Source: Planctomycetota bacterium (GTDB lineage: Bacteria; Planctomycetota; UBA1135; GCA-002686595). From it: DNA of 64,000 nucleotides. The stretch's first letter is position 1. Every line of letters starts with the position of its first letter. The translations under genes were made by a program, and so were the position numbers. Shown in pieces: positions 26,990 through 35,586 of the stretch. Location: the NCBI GenBank assembly GCA_029259635.1, contig JAJDEU010000025.1:52390-116389 (forward strand). Direction: 5' to 3'. The notes under the pieces were generated by a model, which had not been told where the DNA came from, made no database searches, and saw nothing but the letters and a program-made list of their open reading frames with translations.

Positions 26990-27907
26990 ATGGCTCAGCA
27001 GACTTTCACCGACAAGCTCTCTCCAGAACTCCAGCGCAAGCTTCGAGAGCAACTCAACGAGGGCGATTTCGAATTTCGAAGTGTTGATCACGCCCACTTC
27101 GGCGCGCGCGGAGAGGGTGTTGTCGTGACGCTCTACAAGTCGGGCAAGCTGGTCGTGCAGGGCGGTTCGACGGAGATGTTCGTGGGTCGCTATCTAGGCG
27201 GAAGTGACGGCAAGCTCGTGACATCGAGCACGGCTTCACGAGGCTCGAAGGGGGAAGCGCCCGCGCCGCTCACCACGGGGCCGGAAATCGGTGGGGACGA
27301 GTCGGGTAAGGGCGACTACTTCGGACCGCTCTGTGTGGCTGCGATCCGATTGCAACCGGGCGACGCCGAAAAATTGCACGCGGCGGGAGTGACCGACAGC
27401 AAGAAAGTCACCGACAAGGTGATCCTGCGCCAAGCGCCGATCCTGCGCGAGAACTTCGCACACGTTCTTCGGGTCTTGAGCCCGACGGAATACAACCGTC
27501 GGCATACCGAGACGGGAAACGTCGCCATTCTGCTCTCAGACCTCTACCGCGAGCTTGTTTCGGAACTCGCGAGCGAAGGCGACCACGTCATCATCGATCA
27601 GTTTTCGAAGAACGAGTTGCGACTGAAGAACGCGATGAAGGGACTCGGCGTCAAGCTCACCCAGATGCACCGCGCCGAGGTTCACGCGTCGGTGGCGGCG
27701 GCGAGTTTCTTAGCGCGGGAGGCCTTTTTAGTGGGACTGAAAGATCTCGGCGAAGAGGTTGCCGTCGATCTTCCGAAAGGCGCAGGATCGCCCGTACTGG
27801 TCGCAGGGCGCGAGTACGTCCAAATTCACGGTTCCGGCGAATTGGGTCGTGTTGCAAAAATTCACTTCAAGACGACGGTCAAAGTGCTCGAAGGCGGAGA
27901 ACAATAG
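26990..27907 (+). CDS. rnhC: Ribonuclease HIII
   Basis: 305 residues from ATG 26990. The N-terminal TBP-like substrate-binding domain (about 1-90; VVVTLYKSGKLVVQGGS) distinguishes HIII from HII. Catalytic residues are visible in GGDESGKGDYFGPL (Asp-Glu), VIIDQFSKNEL and HRAEVHASVAAAS. It removes RNA from RNA-DNA hybrids and R-loops. The dapF start follows after 2 bp, so the two form an operon. A short upstream extension starting with TTG is possible. Confidence 0.9.
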   Translation: MAQQTFTDKLSPELQRKLREQLNEGDFEFRSVDHAHFGARGEGVVVTLYKSGKLVVQGGSTEMFVGRYLGGSDGKLVTSSTASRGSKGEAPAPLTTGPEIGGDESGKGDYFGPLCVAAIRLQPGDAEKLHAAGVTDSKKVTDKVILRQAPILRENFAHVLRVLSPTEYNRRHTETGNVAILLSDLYRELVSELASEGDHVIIDQFSKNELRLKNAMKGLGVKLTQMHRAEVHASVAAASFLAREAFLVGLKDLGEEVAVDLPKGAGSPVLVAGREYVQIHGSGELGRVAKIHFKTTVKVLEGGEQ

Positions 27908-27909
27908 GC

Positions 27910-28746
27910 GTGAGTCGAACCGTTCGTGAGTTGGAGGCGCTTGTACTGCTGTCAGCCGCCGGCAATCGTTTTCACGTCTGGGACGGATTCGTTGCGGAGT
28001 CGCCGGCGCAGGCGTCAGCGGAAACTTCGAGTGAAGCGGTGCGGCTGTGCGCGGAGGGAGCGAGCGACGGACTGCTTCTCGCGCTGCCGGTTTCGAAGAG
28101 TAGCGCCGATTGTCAGATGGTCTTGTTCAACGCCGACGGCGGGCGAGCGGAGACTTGCGGGAACGGGTTGCGCTGCGTTGCGAAACTGATGTTCGAGGCG
28201 GGGCGGCTCACGGGCACGCGCGTGAAAATTTTGACCGATATCGGCGTCGTCGAGGTCGAAGCCATTCCGGCGAGCGACGGTCGAACGGTGACGAGCGCGC
28301 GTGTAGAGTTCGCTATTCCGAAGGAGATGCGCGCCCTTGAATTGGAACTCCCCGGCCCCGAAAACGGCGCAATTGCGGTTCTTGATCCAGTTAGAGGCAC
28401 TTTCGTGGATATCGGAAATCCACACTTCGTTCGCTTTGGCGAAAGCGACCTTCTAGAGAGCCTCCCCGCTCTCGGCCCCGCGCTCGAACACCACGCCGCC
28501 TTCCCCCATCGCGCGAACATCGAGTTTGCGAGCGCCGATTCGTCACGCGCGAACACGTTCACCGTTCGAGTTTGGGAGCGCGGCGTCGGTGAAACCCAAG
28601 CCTGCGGAAGCGGAGCTTGCGCTGTGGCCTTTGCTGCCGTCGCCAAAGAATACGCCGACTGGCCCGTCACCATCGGAATGCCCGGCGGCGACTTGTGCGT
28701 CGATCGAAGGAACGACGTGCTCTGGCTAGAGGGACCCGTTGACTAA
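27910..28746 (+). CDS. dapF: Diaminopimelate epimerase
   Basis: 278 residues from GTG 27910. Both active-site cysteines are present in the expected contexts: FNADGGRAETCGNGLRC and GETQACGSGACAVA. Also VDIGNPHFV, NIEFA and VRVWERGVGET. It interconverts LL- and meso-diaminopimelate for lysine and peptidoglycan synthesis. Its presence implies a diaminopimelate pathway in this organism. The N-terminus begins LVLLSAAGNRFHVWDG, a slightly divergent form of the usual K-x-HGxGN-D motif (SAAGNRFHVWDG). Confidence 0.92.
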   Translation: MSRTVRELEALVLLSAAGNRFHVWDGFVAESPAQASAETSSEAVRLCAEGASDGLLLALPVSKSSADCQMVLFNADGGRAETCGNGLRCVAKLMFEAGRLTGTRVKILTDIGVVEVEAIPASDGRTVTSARVEFAIPKEMRALELELPGPENGAIAVLDPVRGTFVDIGNPHFVRFGESDLLESLPALGPALEHHAAFPHRANIEFASADSSRANTFTVRVWERGVGETQACGSGACAVAFAAVAKEYADWPVTIGMPGGDLCVDRRNDVLWLEGPVD

Positions 28747-28809
28747 CCAAGAGCGCGAATCCACGTCGCGCGCGAAAACCACTATCAATCACATCTGAGG
28801 AACTCCGCG

Positions 28810-29256
28810 ATGAAGAACTCTACCCGTCGATCCGCTCTTTCGTTGCTCCTGTTGGCCGTGGGTATTAGCGCCGCCTTCGACTCGAACGAAAAACCGGAAA
28901 AGGACACTCGACCGAAAGTTTACTACCTGGAGATGGTTACACCCGAGGTCGACGCGACTTGCGCGACGTACGAGAGGGTTCACGGGCTCGAGTTTGGCGA
29001 GCCGATTCCCGAATTCGGAGGCGCGCGTACGGCGGAGCTCGCCAACGGCGGACTCATCGGCATACGAGCTCCTATGCGCGAAACCGAACAACCGGTCGTT
29101 CGCCCCTACTTCTTGGTAGAAGACATCGAGGCCGCCGTGAAGGAAGCCGCCGAAGCGGGGGGAGAGATCGCGCTCCCGCCCATGGAGATGCCTGGCCGAG
29201 GCAAGTTCGCAATCTATCTCCAGGGCGGAATCGATCACGGACTCTGGCAGCTCTGA
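28810..29256 (+). CDS. Exported glyoxalase/VOC-superfamily protein
   Basis: 148 residues with GAGGA upstream of ATG 28810. A signal peptide (RSALSLLLLAVGISAAF) is followed by a single VOC module: VYYLEMVTPEVDATCATYER, HGLEFGEPIPEFGG, ELANGGLIGIRAP, YFLVEDIEAAVKEAAEAGG and GKFAIYLQGGIDHGLWQL. VOC domains usually dimerise to form a metal site; export of one is uncommon. The reaction is unknown. Confidence 0.7.
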   Translation: MKNSTRRSALSLLLLAVGISAAFDSNEKPEKDTRPKVYYLEMVTPEVDATCATYERVHGLEFGEPIPEFGGARTAELANGGLIGIRAPMRETEQPVVRPYFLVEDIEAAVKEAAEAGGEIALPPMEMPGRGKFAIYLQGGIDHGLWQL

Positions 29257-29370
29257 GTTGCGGCCGCGCTTTCTGGCGCTCGATTTTACCTACGCAAAAG
29301 GACCTAGCGAGCTCAATGTCGTCGGCACAGTTCGACCCTATCCGGGAAATTGACTGTAGGCTTAGCGCCT

Positions 29371-31902
29371 ATGCCCTCCACTGCGCGTCTAGTTTTGGCG
29401 GTCGTCATTCTTCTCCTCACGGTTTTTTCCGCACCGATTGCCGCTCAGGAATCGGTGAACGATGAAAACCTGAGTGAGACGGTTGCGCGGATTGTCGCGT
29501 CTGTCGATGCGCCGGAGATTCGAGTCGAGCTAGGTGCCGCTTGCCTTCGGGTGTTGGAGCAAGCGCCCGATGTCGAGCTCGAACGAAAAGTACGCTTGGG
29601 AATGGGGATCGCGCTCGGTCTCATCAATCGGTTCCCAGAGGCGTTAGAGCATTTGGAGCTCGCGGGCACTCTCTCCATAGACGCCGAACGCGAAGACGAC
29701 CTCGCTCACTGTCTTTGGCTGCAAGGAGTGGCTTGCTTCAACCTGGGGCAGTTACAGCGAGGCTTGCAGTATTTAGAGAAAGGGATCGTCGCGGCTGAGT
29801 CCACGGAACGTCTCGACATTCTCTGGCGCGTTCTGAATATCCAAGGACTGATCCTCGAACAACTGGGCGAATCCGAATCTGCGATTGACTCCTACTCACG
29901 TGCGTTGGAGGCGGCTGATAAGTTCGACGACGCTGGCGGCAAGGCGACGGTGCTCGGGAACTTGGGCATCGCGTACATGAACCTTGGCGATTTCGGTCTC
30001 GCGCTCAATGTCTTTACGCAAACCCACGAACTGGTTATCGAGCAGGGTGGTCGCTCCGCACTTCAGTCGTCACTGGCCAACCTCGGTGACGTGTGCATCA
30101 ACATGGAGCGTTTTGACGAAGGGCTCCGCTATCACCTGGAGGCGCTCGAGATTCGTCGAGAGTTCGGATCCGAACTGGAGCTAGCGCGCTCTCATCACAG
30201 CATCGGGACCATCTACTTCAATTTGGAGAAGTTCGAGGACGCACTGGTCGAGTTCGAGAAGGCGCTGGAGATTCGAGAGCGGCTCGGCTTGGAGCCCGAG
30301 AAGGCCCTCACCCTCACGAGTATGGCGTTGACCTTGACAGCCCTCGACCGGGGTGTGGAAGCGCTGGACCTCGTGACGTTAGGAGAGGAGCTTTCCAGAC
30401 AACTGCAGCTGAAGGGCCGTCGTATCTGGGTGCTCAAAACTCTCGGAGGCGTGTATGAGAGTCAGGGGCAATATGAGAAGGCGATCGAGGCGTATTTGGC
30501 GTCGCACAAAGTTGAGCAGGAACAACGATCGCTCAAAGTTCAGCATGATCTCGCGAAGTTCAGAGCTGAGTTCGAGAGCAAAGAGCAGGAGCAGAAGATT
30601 GCGCTGCTCTCTCGCGAAACCGAGCTACAAGAGTCGCAACTGAACGAGCAGCGAGTCGCGCGCAACGCGCTGATCATCGGAGTCGTGTTCGTGACGATTG
30701 CAGCATTCGCGGGGTGGCTGGCTTGGGCGTCGCTGCGTCGGGCGACGAAGAGGATCCAGGGACTCGAAGAGCAGCGAGCAAAAGCGGAAAAGCTCGAATC
30801 GATCGGAGTCTTGGCGGGCGGAATCGCGCACGACTTCAACAACATCCTCGCCACCGTGGTTGGAAATCTCTGCTTGGTCAAACGGGCCACGGTCGGGATC
30901 GAATCGATTCAAGATTCGATTGGTGACGCGGAAATTGCTCTCCACAAAGGCGAGCAACTTTCGGGACAGCTCCTCGCTTTCGCCAGCGGTGGGGTCATGA
31001 AACTGGAAGTTCAATCGTTGAAGAGCCTGATCCGCGGACCGACCGAACAGGTGCTCTCGAATTTCGAAACGTCGGCGAAGGTGGAGATCGACCCTGCCCT
31101 GTGGTGCGCAGAGGTTGACGCGGCTCAAATCCAGCAGCTGATCTCCAACGTGATTCTGAATGCGAGCCAGGCTTCGAAGCCCAGCAGCTCGATCGAGGTA
31201 AGCGCGAACAACGTTTGGTTAGAAGAGCCCAATCCCAGCGGCCTTCCGGCGGGTCCCTATGTTCGAATTTCGGTGGTGGACGACGGCGTCGGCATTGCCC
31301 CCGAGAATCAGGGCAAGATCTTCGACCCCTACTTCACGACCAAGCAATTCGGCGGCGGGTTGGGCCTCTCCGTGGCGTACGCGGCTCTCAAACGGCACAA
31401 CGGCTCCATCGAGTGCACTTCCGAGCTCGACGTCGGGACAACCATCGAGATGCTCATTCCCGCTCTACCGGACTTCGTCGACGCGCCGAACCTGTCTGAA
31501 GAGGTCGTTCCCAGCGAGGGTTGCCGAATCCTTGTGATGGATGACGAGCCGCTGCTGCTCAAGTTCTTGGGAAAAGCGCTGGTGTCCCAGGGCCATGTCT
31601 GCACGTTGGTGAGGAACGGCGAAGAGGCGATCGAGGCCTTTCAAAATGCTCGTAACGGGGGCAGCTCGTTCGACTTGGTTATTCTCGATTTGACGATCGC
31701 GGGCGGGATGGGTGGCAGGGAGACCATGGCGCATTTGCTCGAGATCGATCCCGATGTGCGAGCCATTGTTTCGTCCGGCTATTCCGACGACGCGGTATTT
31801 GCGAACTATTCTGATGCTGGTTTTGCCGGTGCGCTGCCCAAGCCCTTTACTCTCGCAGCTCTCTCTAAAGCCATCGAGCAAGTCGCGCCCATTCACGCGT
31901 AG
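29371..31902 (+). CDS. Hybrid sensor histidine kinase with periplasmic TPR domain and receiver
   Basis: 843 residues from ATG 29371. A signal peptide (LVLAVVILLLTVFSAPIAAQ) leads into a TPR array (about 60-400) predicted outside the membrane, then a coiled coil, a transmembrane helix at about 432-455 and the cytoplasmic kinase. The H-box is LAGGIAHDFNNILATVVGNL (His487), of the HisKA subclass with HDFNN. The ATPase has NVILNASQAS, DDGVGIAPENQGKIFDPYF and GGGLGLSVAY. The C-terminal receiver has MDDEP and phospho-acceptor Asp773 in VILDLT, plus Lys in LPKPFT. No output regulator lies beside it, so a phosphorelay to a distant protein is likely. Confidence 0.88.
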   Translation: MPSTARLVLAVVILLLTVFSAPIAAQESVNDENLSETVARIVASVDAPEIRVELGAACLRVLEQAPDVELERKVRLGMGIALGLINRFPEALEHLELAGTLSIDAEREDDLAHCLWLQGVACFNLGQLQRGLQYLEKGIVAAESTERLDILWRVLNIQGLILEQLGESESAIDSYSRALEAADKFDDAGGKATVLGNLGIAYMNLGDFGLALNVFTQTHELVIEQGGRSALQSSLANLGDVCINMERFDEGLRYHLEALEIRREFGSELELARSHHSIGTIYFNLEKFEDALVEFEKALEIRERLGLEPEKALTLTSMALTLTALDRGVEALDLVTLGEELSRQLQLKGRRIWVLKTLGGVYESQGQYEKAIEAYLASHKVEQEQRSLKVQHDLAKFRAEFESKEQEQKIALLSRETELQESQLNEQRVARNALIIGVVFVTIAAFAGWLAWASLRRATKRIQGLEEQRAKAEKLESIGVLAGGIAHDFNNILATVVGNLCLVKRATVGIESIQDSIGDAEIALHKGEQLSGQLLAFASGGVMKLEVQSLKSLIRGPTEQVLSNFETSAKVEIDPALWCAEVDAAQIQQLISNVILNASQASKPSSSIEVSANNVWLEEPNPSGLPAGPYVRISVVDDGVGIAPENQGKIFDPYFTTKQFGGGLGLSVAYAALKRHNGSIECTSELDVGTTIEMLIPALPDFVDAPNLSEEVVPSEGCRILVMDDEPLLLKFLGKALVSQGHVCTLVRNGEEAIEAFQNARNGGSSFDLVILDLTIAGGMGGRETMAHLLEIDPDVRAIVSSGYSDDAVFANYSDAGFAGALPKPFTLAALSKAIEQVAPIHA

Positions 31903-32000
31903 CGGCGCGTTAGGCGCCGCAGTGTCGCGCGGACGCGGCATTGCCCAGAGAAACAGCGGCTCGCGTTCCGCTCACTCTCCGCCAGCCTCCCACCACTCTC

Positions 32001-32978
32001 ATGAAAGCCATTGTCCAAGACGTCTACGGTTCCAAGGACGTGCTCCAGCTGCGCGAGCTCGACAAACCAATAGCCGGCGAAGGCGAAGTTTTGGTACGCG
32101 TTCACGCGGCAGGCCTCGATCGCGGCGTCTGGCATATGATGACGGGCTTGCCCTACCTGATCCGAATCCTCGGCTTCGGTTTTCGCGGGCCCAAGATTCC
32201 CGTTCCCGGAATGGACGTCTCCGGAGAGGTCGAATCGGTAGGTTCAGGCGTCACGCGCTTTAAGGTTGGTGACGAGGTTTTCGGGACTTGCGAAGGCTCG
32301 TTCGCCGAGTTTGTCTGCACGAAGGAAGAAAAACTTGCGCTCAAACCGGAGAGCTCGAGCTTTGAAGAAGCCGCCGCGCTTCCGGTCTCCGCGCTCACCG
32401 CACTGCACGGACTTCGCGACTGCGCCCAGCTCGAAGCCGGCCAAAAAATCCTCATCATCGGAGCGGGTGGAGGCGTCGGAACCTATGCGGTCGAGCTCGC
32501 AAAGCACTACGGCGCGATCGTCACCGGTGTCTGCGGACCGTCCAAGCAAGAGCTTGTTCGGTCGGTCGGCGCCGATCACGTGATCGACTACACGAAGGAC
32601 GACTTCACTGAGTTGGACGAGCGCTACGACCAGATCTTCGACATCGCCGGCAACCGGCCCCTCTCAAAGTTGCGTCGCGCACTCGCGCCGCGCGGAACGC
32701 TCGTCATCGTCGGCGGCGAGGAAGGCGACCGTTGGTTGGGCGGAACGCATCGCCAAATCGGCGCGCTCTTGCTCTCACCTTTCGTGAAGCACAACTTGCG
32801 CTCCTTCATCTCCGAGGAGAACCAGGCGGACTTGCAGGTCGTGAAAGAGCTGGCTGAGGCTGGCGCCTTAAAGCCCGTTATCGGCAAGACCTATCCACTC
32901 GAGCAGGCCGCCGTCGCGCTCGAGGACATCGAAGCGGGCCACGCGACCGGCAAATCGGTGATCCTCGTCGCGCAGTAA
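32001..32978 (+). CDS. Zinc-independent medium-chain dehydrogenase (quinone-oxidoreductase-like)
   Basis: 325 residues from ATG 32001. The N-terminal GroES-like domain (AIVQDVYGSKDVLQLRE, VLVRVHAAGLDRGVWHMM, VPGMDVSGEVESVGSGV) lacks the structural-zinc cysteine cluster. The NAD(P)-binding fold has ILIIGAGGGVGTYAVELAKH and VGADHVIDYTKDD, and the end (PLEQAAVALEDIEAGHATGK) matches the family. Probably an NADPH-dependent enone or quinone reductase; the substrate is unknown. Confidence 0.85.
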   Translation: MKAIVQDVYGSKDVLQLRELDKPIAGEGEVLVRVHAAGLDRGVWHMMTGLPYLIRILGFGFRGPKIPVPGMDVSGEVESVGSGVTRFKVGDEVFGTCEGSFAEFVCTKEEKLALKPESSSFEEAAALPVSALTALHGLRDCAQLEAGQKILIIGAGGGVGTYAVELAKHYGAIVTGVCGPSKQELVRSVGADHVIDYTKDDFTELDERYDQIFDIAGNRPLSKLRRALAPRGTLVIVGGEEGDRWLGGTHRQIGALLLSPFVKHNLRSFISEENQADLQVVKELAEAGALKPVIGKTYPLEQAAVALEDIEAGHATGKSVILVAQ

Positions 32979-33131
32979 TGGCCAAATCGGCCAGTTGGAG
33001 CACTGCGCAGGGCGTTTGGAACCAATTCCAATCTAAAACTATCGCGATCTTTAAGAGCGCTTGATGACGTCGAGTAATTCTCTGGGGAGAGCTAAAGAAA
33101 CTTTACGTACCCCAGAAGATCCCCTCGTCCC

Positions 33132-33875
33132 ATGACTATCCTGAGAAACTTCTCCGCGCTCGCGATTTCGAGCCTCGCGATTCTCGCCTGCAACACTCCT
33201 AAGAATACGGTCGCCAACGGCGCAGCTCCTAAGACCGGACCGAGTTCCAACACCGTGGAATCGATTCCCGCGTCGGCTAGCCGACCGGACGTCGAGCTCT
33301 TCACTCGACCCGGCTACGTGACCGAGCTGCGCGACGAGCGCTTGTGGGTCTTCATGGAGGACAGCGCGGAGTATGAACAGTTTTTGAGGGTCGGCGAACC
33401 CGCGAAAACCGTCACCCGTATTCGAACGGGCCCCGGCGGCATCTCATTGCGCTCTTCCGATCGCGAGACCTTGATCGGCTACGAGAACTCGACGCTGTGG
33501 CATCACGCACGCGTCATCGACGGCCGCTTGTGGATCTTCGATAACGAAAAAGAAGACTTCCGCGAGCTTACGAAGCACGGCGCGCCGAGCGAGCGCGTCA
33601 CCTTTGTCGGTCGCGGGCCGGAGCGCATGACGCTCTGTGCAATTGAGCGCGAGACGCTCCACGACTGGATGTATCGTATGCCGGGCTTCCACACCGAAGT
33701 CGTCGACGGCCGACTATGGGTGTTGGTAAAGGGCACGGAGGAGCTTGACCAATTCCTCGAGGTCGGCGAGCTCGCCAAGAGCGTGACTCTGATCAAGGCT
33801 GGGCCCGGCGGGATCTCGCTGCGTGGACCTTCCCGCGAAACACTGCACGCCTACCTCGCCGCCAAGGGAATGTAG
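33132..33875 (+). CDS. Lipoprotein made of three copies of an unknown ~58-residue module
   Basis: 247 residues. The lipobox (SLAILAC) is followed by a linker, then three repeats starting near residues 60, 121 and 182. Each follows [LV]-x-[DG]-x-RLW[VI][FL], a helix ending in G-x-[LP][AS]-x-x-V-T, then R/K-x-GP-x-x-[IM][ST]L and RETL. Copies 1 and 3 share GPGGISLR exactly; copy 2 has diverged (GRGPERMTLC). I recognise no named domain. Repeats look like a beta-alpha-beta module, possibly ligand-binding. Confidence 0.65.
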   Translation: MTILRNFSALAISSLAILACNTPKNTVANGAAPKTGPSSNTVESIPASASRPDVELFTRPGYVTELRDERLWVFMEDSAEYEQFLRVGEPAKTVTRIRTGPGGISLRSSDRETLIGYENSTLWHHARVIDGRLWIFDNEKEDFRELTKHGAPSERVTFVGRGPERMTLCAIERETLHDWMYRMPGFHTEVVDGRLWVLVKGTEELDQFLEVGELAKSVTLIKAGPGGISLRGPSRETLHAYLAAKGM

Positions 33876-33918
33876 TCGCCGAGCGACGGGCTATCTTGGG
33901 CCTCGTCGAGTACGAATG

Positions 33919-33957
33919 AAGCCGCCGCCTCGTCCGACAGGGATGTGGCGGCGGCTT
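33919..33957. terminator. Stem-loop terminator between convergent genes
   Basis: AAGCCGCCGCC (33919-33929) pairs perfectly with GGCGGCGGCTT (33947-33957) over 11 bp with a 17-nt loop, followed by GGCTTTCT. It lies between the stops of the tripled-module lipoprotein (plus) and the VOC protein (minus), so it can serve both. Confidence 0.75.
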
Positions 33958-33984
33958 GGCTTTCTAGAGTTGGTGAACGAGCGC

Positions 33985-34485
33985 CTACTCTTCGCGCGCT
34001 TCGCCCGGTTTCGGTACGTGCTGGTCGAAGAGCAGCATGTTTCCGTCGGGATCGACCATCGTAAAGTTGGCTATCCCGGTCGATTCCTCGTCGGCTTCGG
34101 TCGTCAGCGTGAGGCCGGCCGCCTTCAAGCGCTTTTGAATCGAGCGAATGTCCTCGAACTCCTCGAGCGGCTTCGCCTCGTAGTCCCAACCGGGATTGAA
34201 GGTCATGATGTTGTTCTCGAACATGCCCTGGAACAGTCCGATGGTCGTCGTACCGCTGCGCAGGACGAGCCAGTTTTGTTCCTGCACGCCGTGGACGACG
34301 GAGAACCCGAGTGTCTCGTAAAAGGCGCGCGAAGCGGCGATGTCTTTGACGGCCAGGCTGGCGGAGAAGGCGCCGAGTCCGCCCTTCGAGTCAATTTTCG
34401 GGGTCATGGGGTTCGGGTTAGAAGCGGCGATGGTGAGACAGGCCAGGAAGCCGGCGGCGAAGGACAAGTAGGTCGTTGAACGCAT
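33985..34485 (-). CDS. Exported VOC-superfamily (glyoxalase-like) protein
   Basis: 166 residues. The N-terminus (YLSFAAGFLACLTIAASN) is a signal peptide. The VOC module is SASLAVKDIAASRAFYETLG, FENNIMTFNPGW, LKAAGLTLTTEADEES and ANFTMVDPDGNMLLFDQH. It most resembles the bleomycin-resistance/dioxygenase branch common as single-domain enzymes. It is the second exported VOC protein in 6 kb, not closely similar to the first. Divergent from the AraC regulator, 49 bp apart. Confidence 0.78.
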   Translation of the reverse strand: MRSTTYLSFAAGFLACLTIAASNPNPMTPKIDSKGGLGAFSASLAVKDIAASRAFYETLGFSVVHGVQEQNWLVLRSGTTTIGLFQGMFENNIMTFNPGWDYEAKPLEEFEDIRSIQKRLKAAGLTLTTEADEESTGIANFTMVDPDGNMLLFDQHVPKPGEAREE

Positions 34486-34534
34486 GATGGGTGATGGGGC
34501 TTAGCGAAAGAGGACTCTCCTAAAAGGCTCCAGG

Positions 34535-35527
34535 GTGAGCGCGGAAGATTCAGTAGCATGCCCACAGCGCGGTGAACCCGCTTGCCAGATCTTGCGAAAC
34601 GACCCCGAATCCGACGAAACGAGCCCAACGGGGCGAGTCGACTACGTCGAAAGCGTGAACCGTGCTATGGACTACGTCCTCGCGCACCTGGCGGATCCCT
34701 TGCCGCTCGAAGTCGTCGCGCGCGCGGCCGGCTTCTCGCCCTTTCACTTTCACCGCGTCTTCAAAGGCTTGATGGGCGAGACTCTCAACGAATTCGTAGG
34801 GCGCTTGCGTCTCGAGCGCTCGCTCTCCCTGATGTCGCGCGCACCCGCCGACTCACTGACGACCATCGCGCTCGACTGCGGCTTCGCCTCGTCGTCCGAC
34901 TTTTCACGCAGCTTCAAAAAGCGCTACGGAGTCGCGCCCAGTCGGTTCGAGTTGAGCGAGCTGAAGGAGAGCCGACACGCGGAGCTCTTGGACCTGATGA
35001 AGAAGCACGGCGCGCGGCCCAATCTCGAGCGATTGCCGCCCGGCGAGAATCCCGACGGGTTCACGGTTGCCATGCGCTCGCTGCCTCCGCGCACGATGGC
35101 TTACATGCGGGTGCTCGATCCCTACCACGGCGGTGTGATCGAAGCCTATCGAGACCTGATGGTGTGGGCGGAAGAGCGCGGAGTCGCGGACCGGGACTGG
35201 TACGGCTACATGTGGGACGATCCCGAAGTCGTCGCGCTCGAGGACTGCCGCTATGACGTCGCCGTCGACGCGGGCGACTTGCCCCAAAAGGAATTCGGAG
35301 AGCTCGTCGGTCGTTACGAGTTTCCAGCCATGCGCGTGGGCGAACTCAAGATGAAGGGCGACATCGCGATGGAGATGCGCGCCCTCGACTGGCTCTTCCG
35401 AACCTGGCTGCCCGAGAGCGGCCTAGCCCCCGATGACCAACCCGGCTTCGAAGCCTGGGACGGTCGCCCCTTCGAGCACGGCACTGAGCACTTCGAGATC
35501 GCGTTGCACGTGCCGGTGCGGGGGTAG
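34535..35527 (+). CDS. AraC-family transcriptional regulator with GyrI-like effector domain
   Basis: 330 residues from GTG 34535. The tandem HTH of AraC lies at the N-terminal side (about 38-140: VNRAMDYVLAHLADPLPLEV, AARAAGFSPFHFHRVFKGLM, IALDCGFASSSDFSRSFKKR, YGVAPSRF). The C-terminal GyrI/SOUL-like small-molecule domain starts near 170 (VAMRSLPPRTMAYMRVLDP) and ends FEIALHVPVRG. This domain order (HTH first) is that of Rob/SbmC-type regulators, which often bind hydrophobic cations. The divergent VOC gene is a natural target candidate. Confidence 0.85.
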   Translation: MSAEDSVACPQRGEPACQILRNDPESDETSPTGRVDYVESVNRAMDYVLAHLADPLPLEVVARAAGFSPFHFHRVFKGLMGETLNEFVGRLRLERSLSLMSRAPADSLTTIALDCGFASSSDFSRSFKKRYGVAPSRFELSELKESRHAELLDLMKKHGARPNLERLPPGENPDGFTVAMRSLPPRTMAYMRVLDPYHGGVIEAYRDLMVWAEERGVADRDWYGYMWDDPEVVALEDCRYDVAVDAGDLPQKEFGELVGRYEFPAMRVGELKMKGDIAMEMRALDWLFRTWLPESGLAPDDQPGFEAWDGRPFEHGTEHFEIALHVPVRG

Positions 35528-35586
35528 GCGACTTCGCTATGATCGCCTTCGCTTCTCTCGAAATCGGCCCCTTCCCCCTGCCCGCC

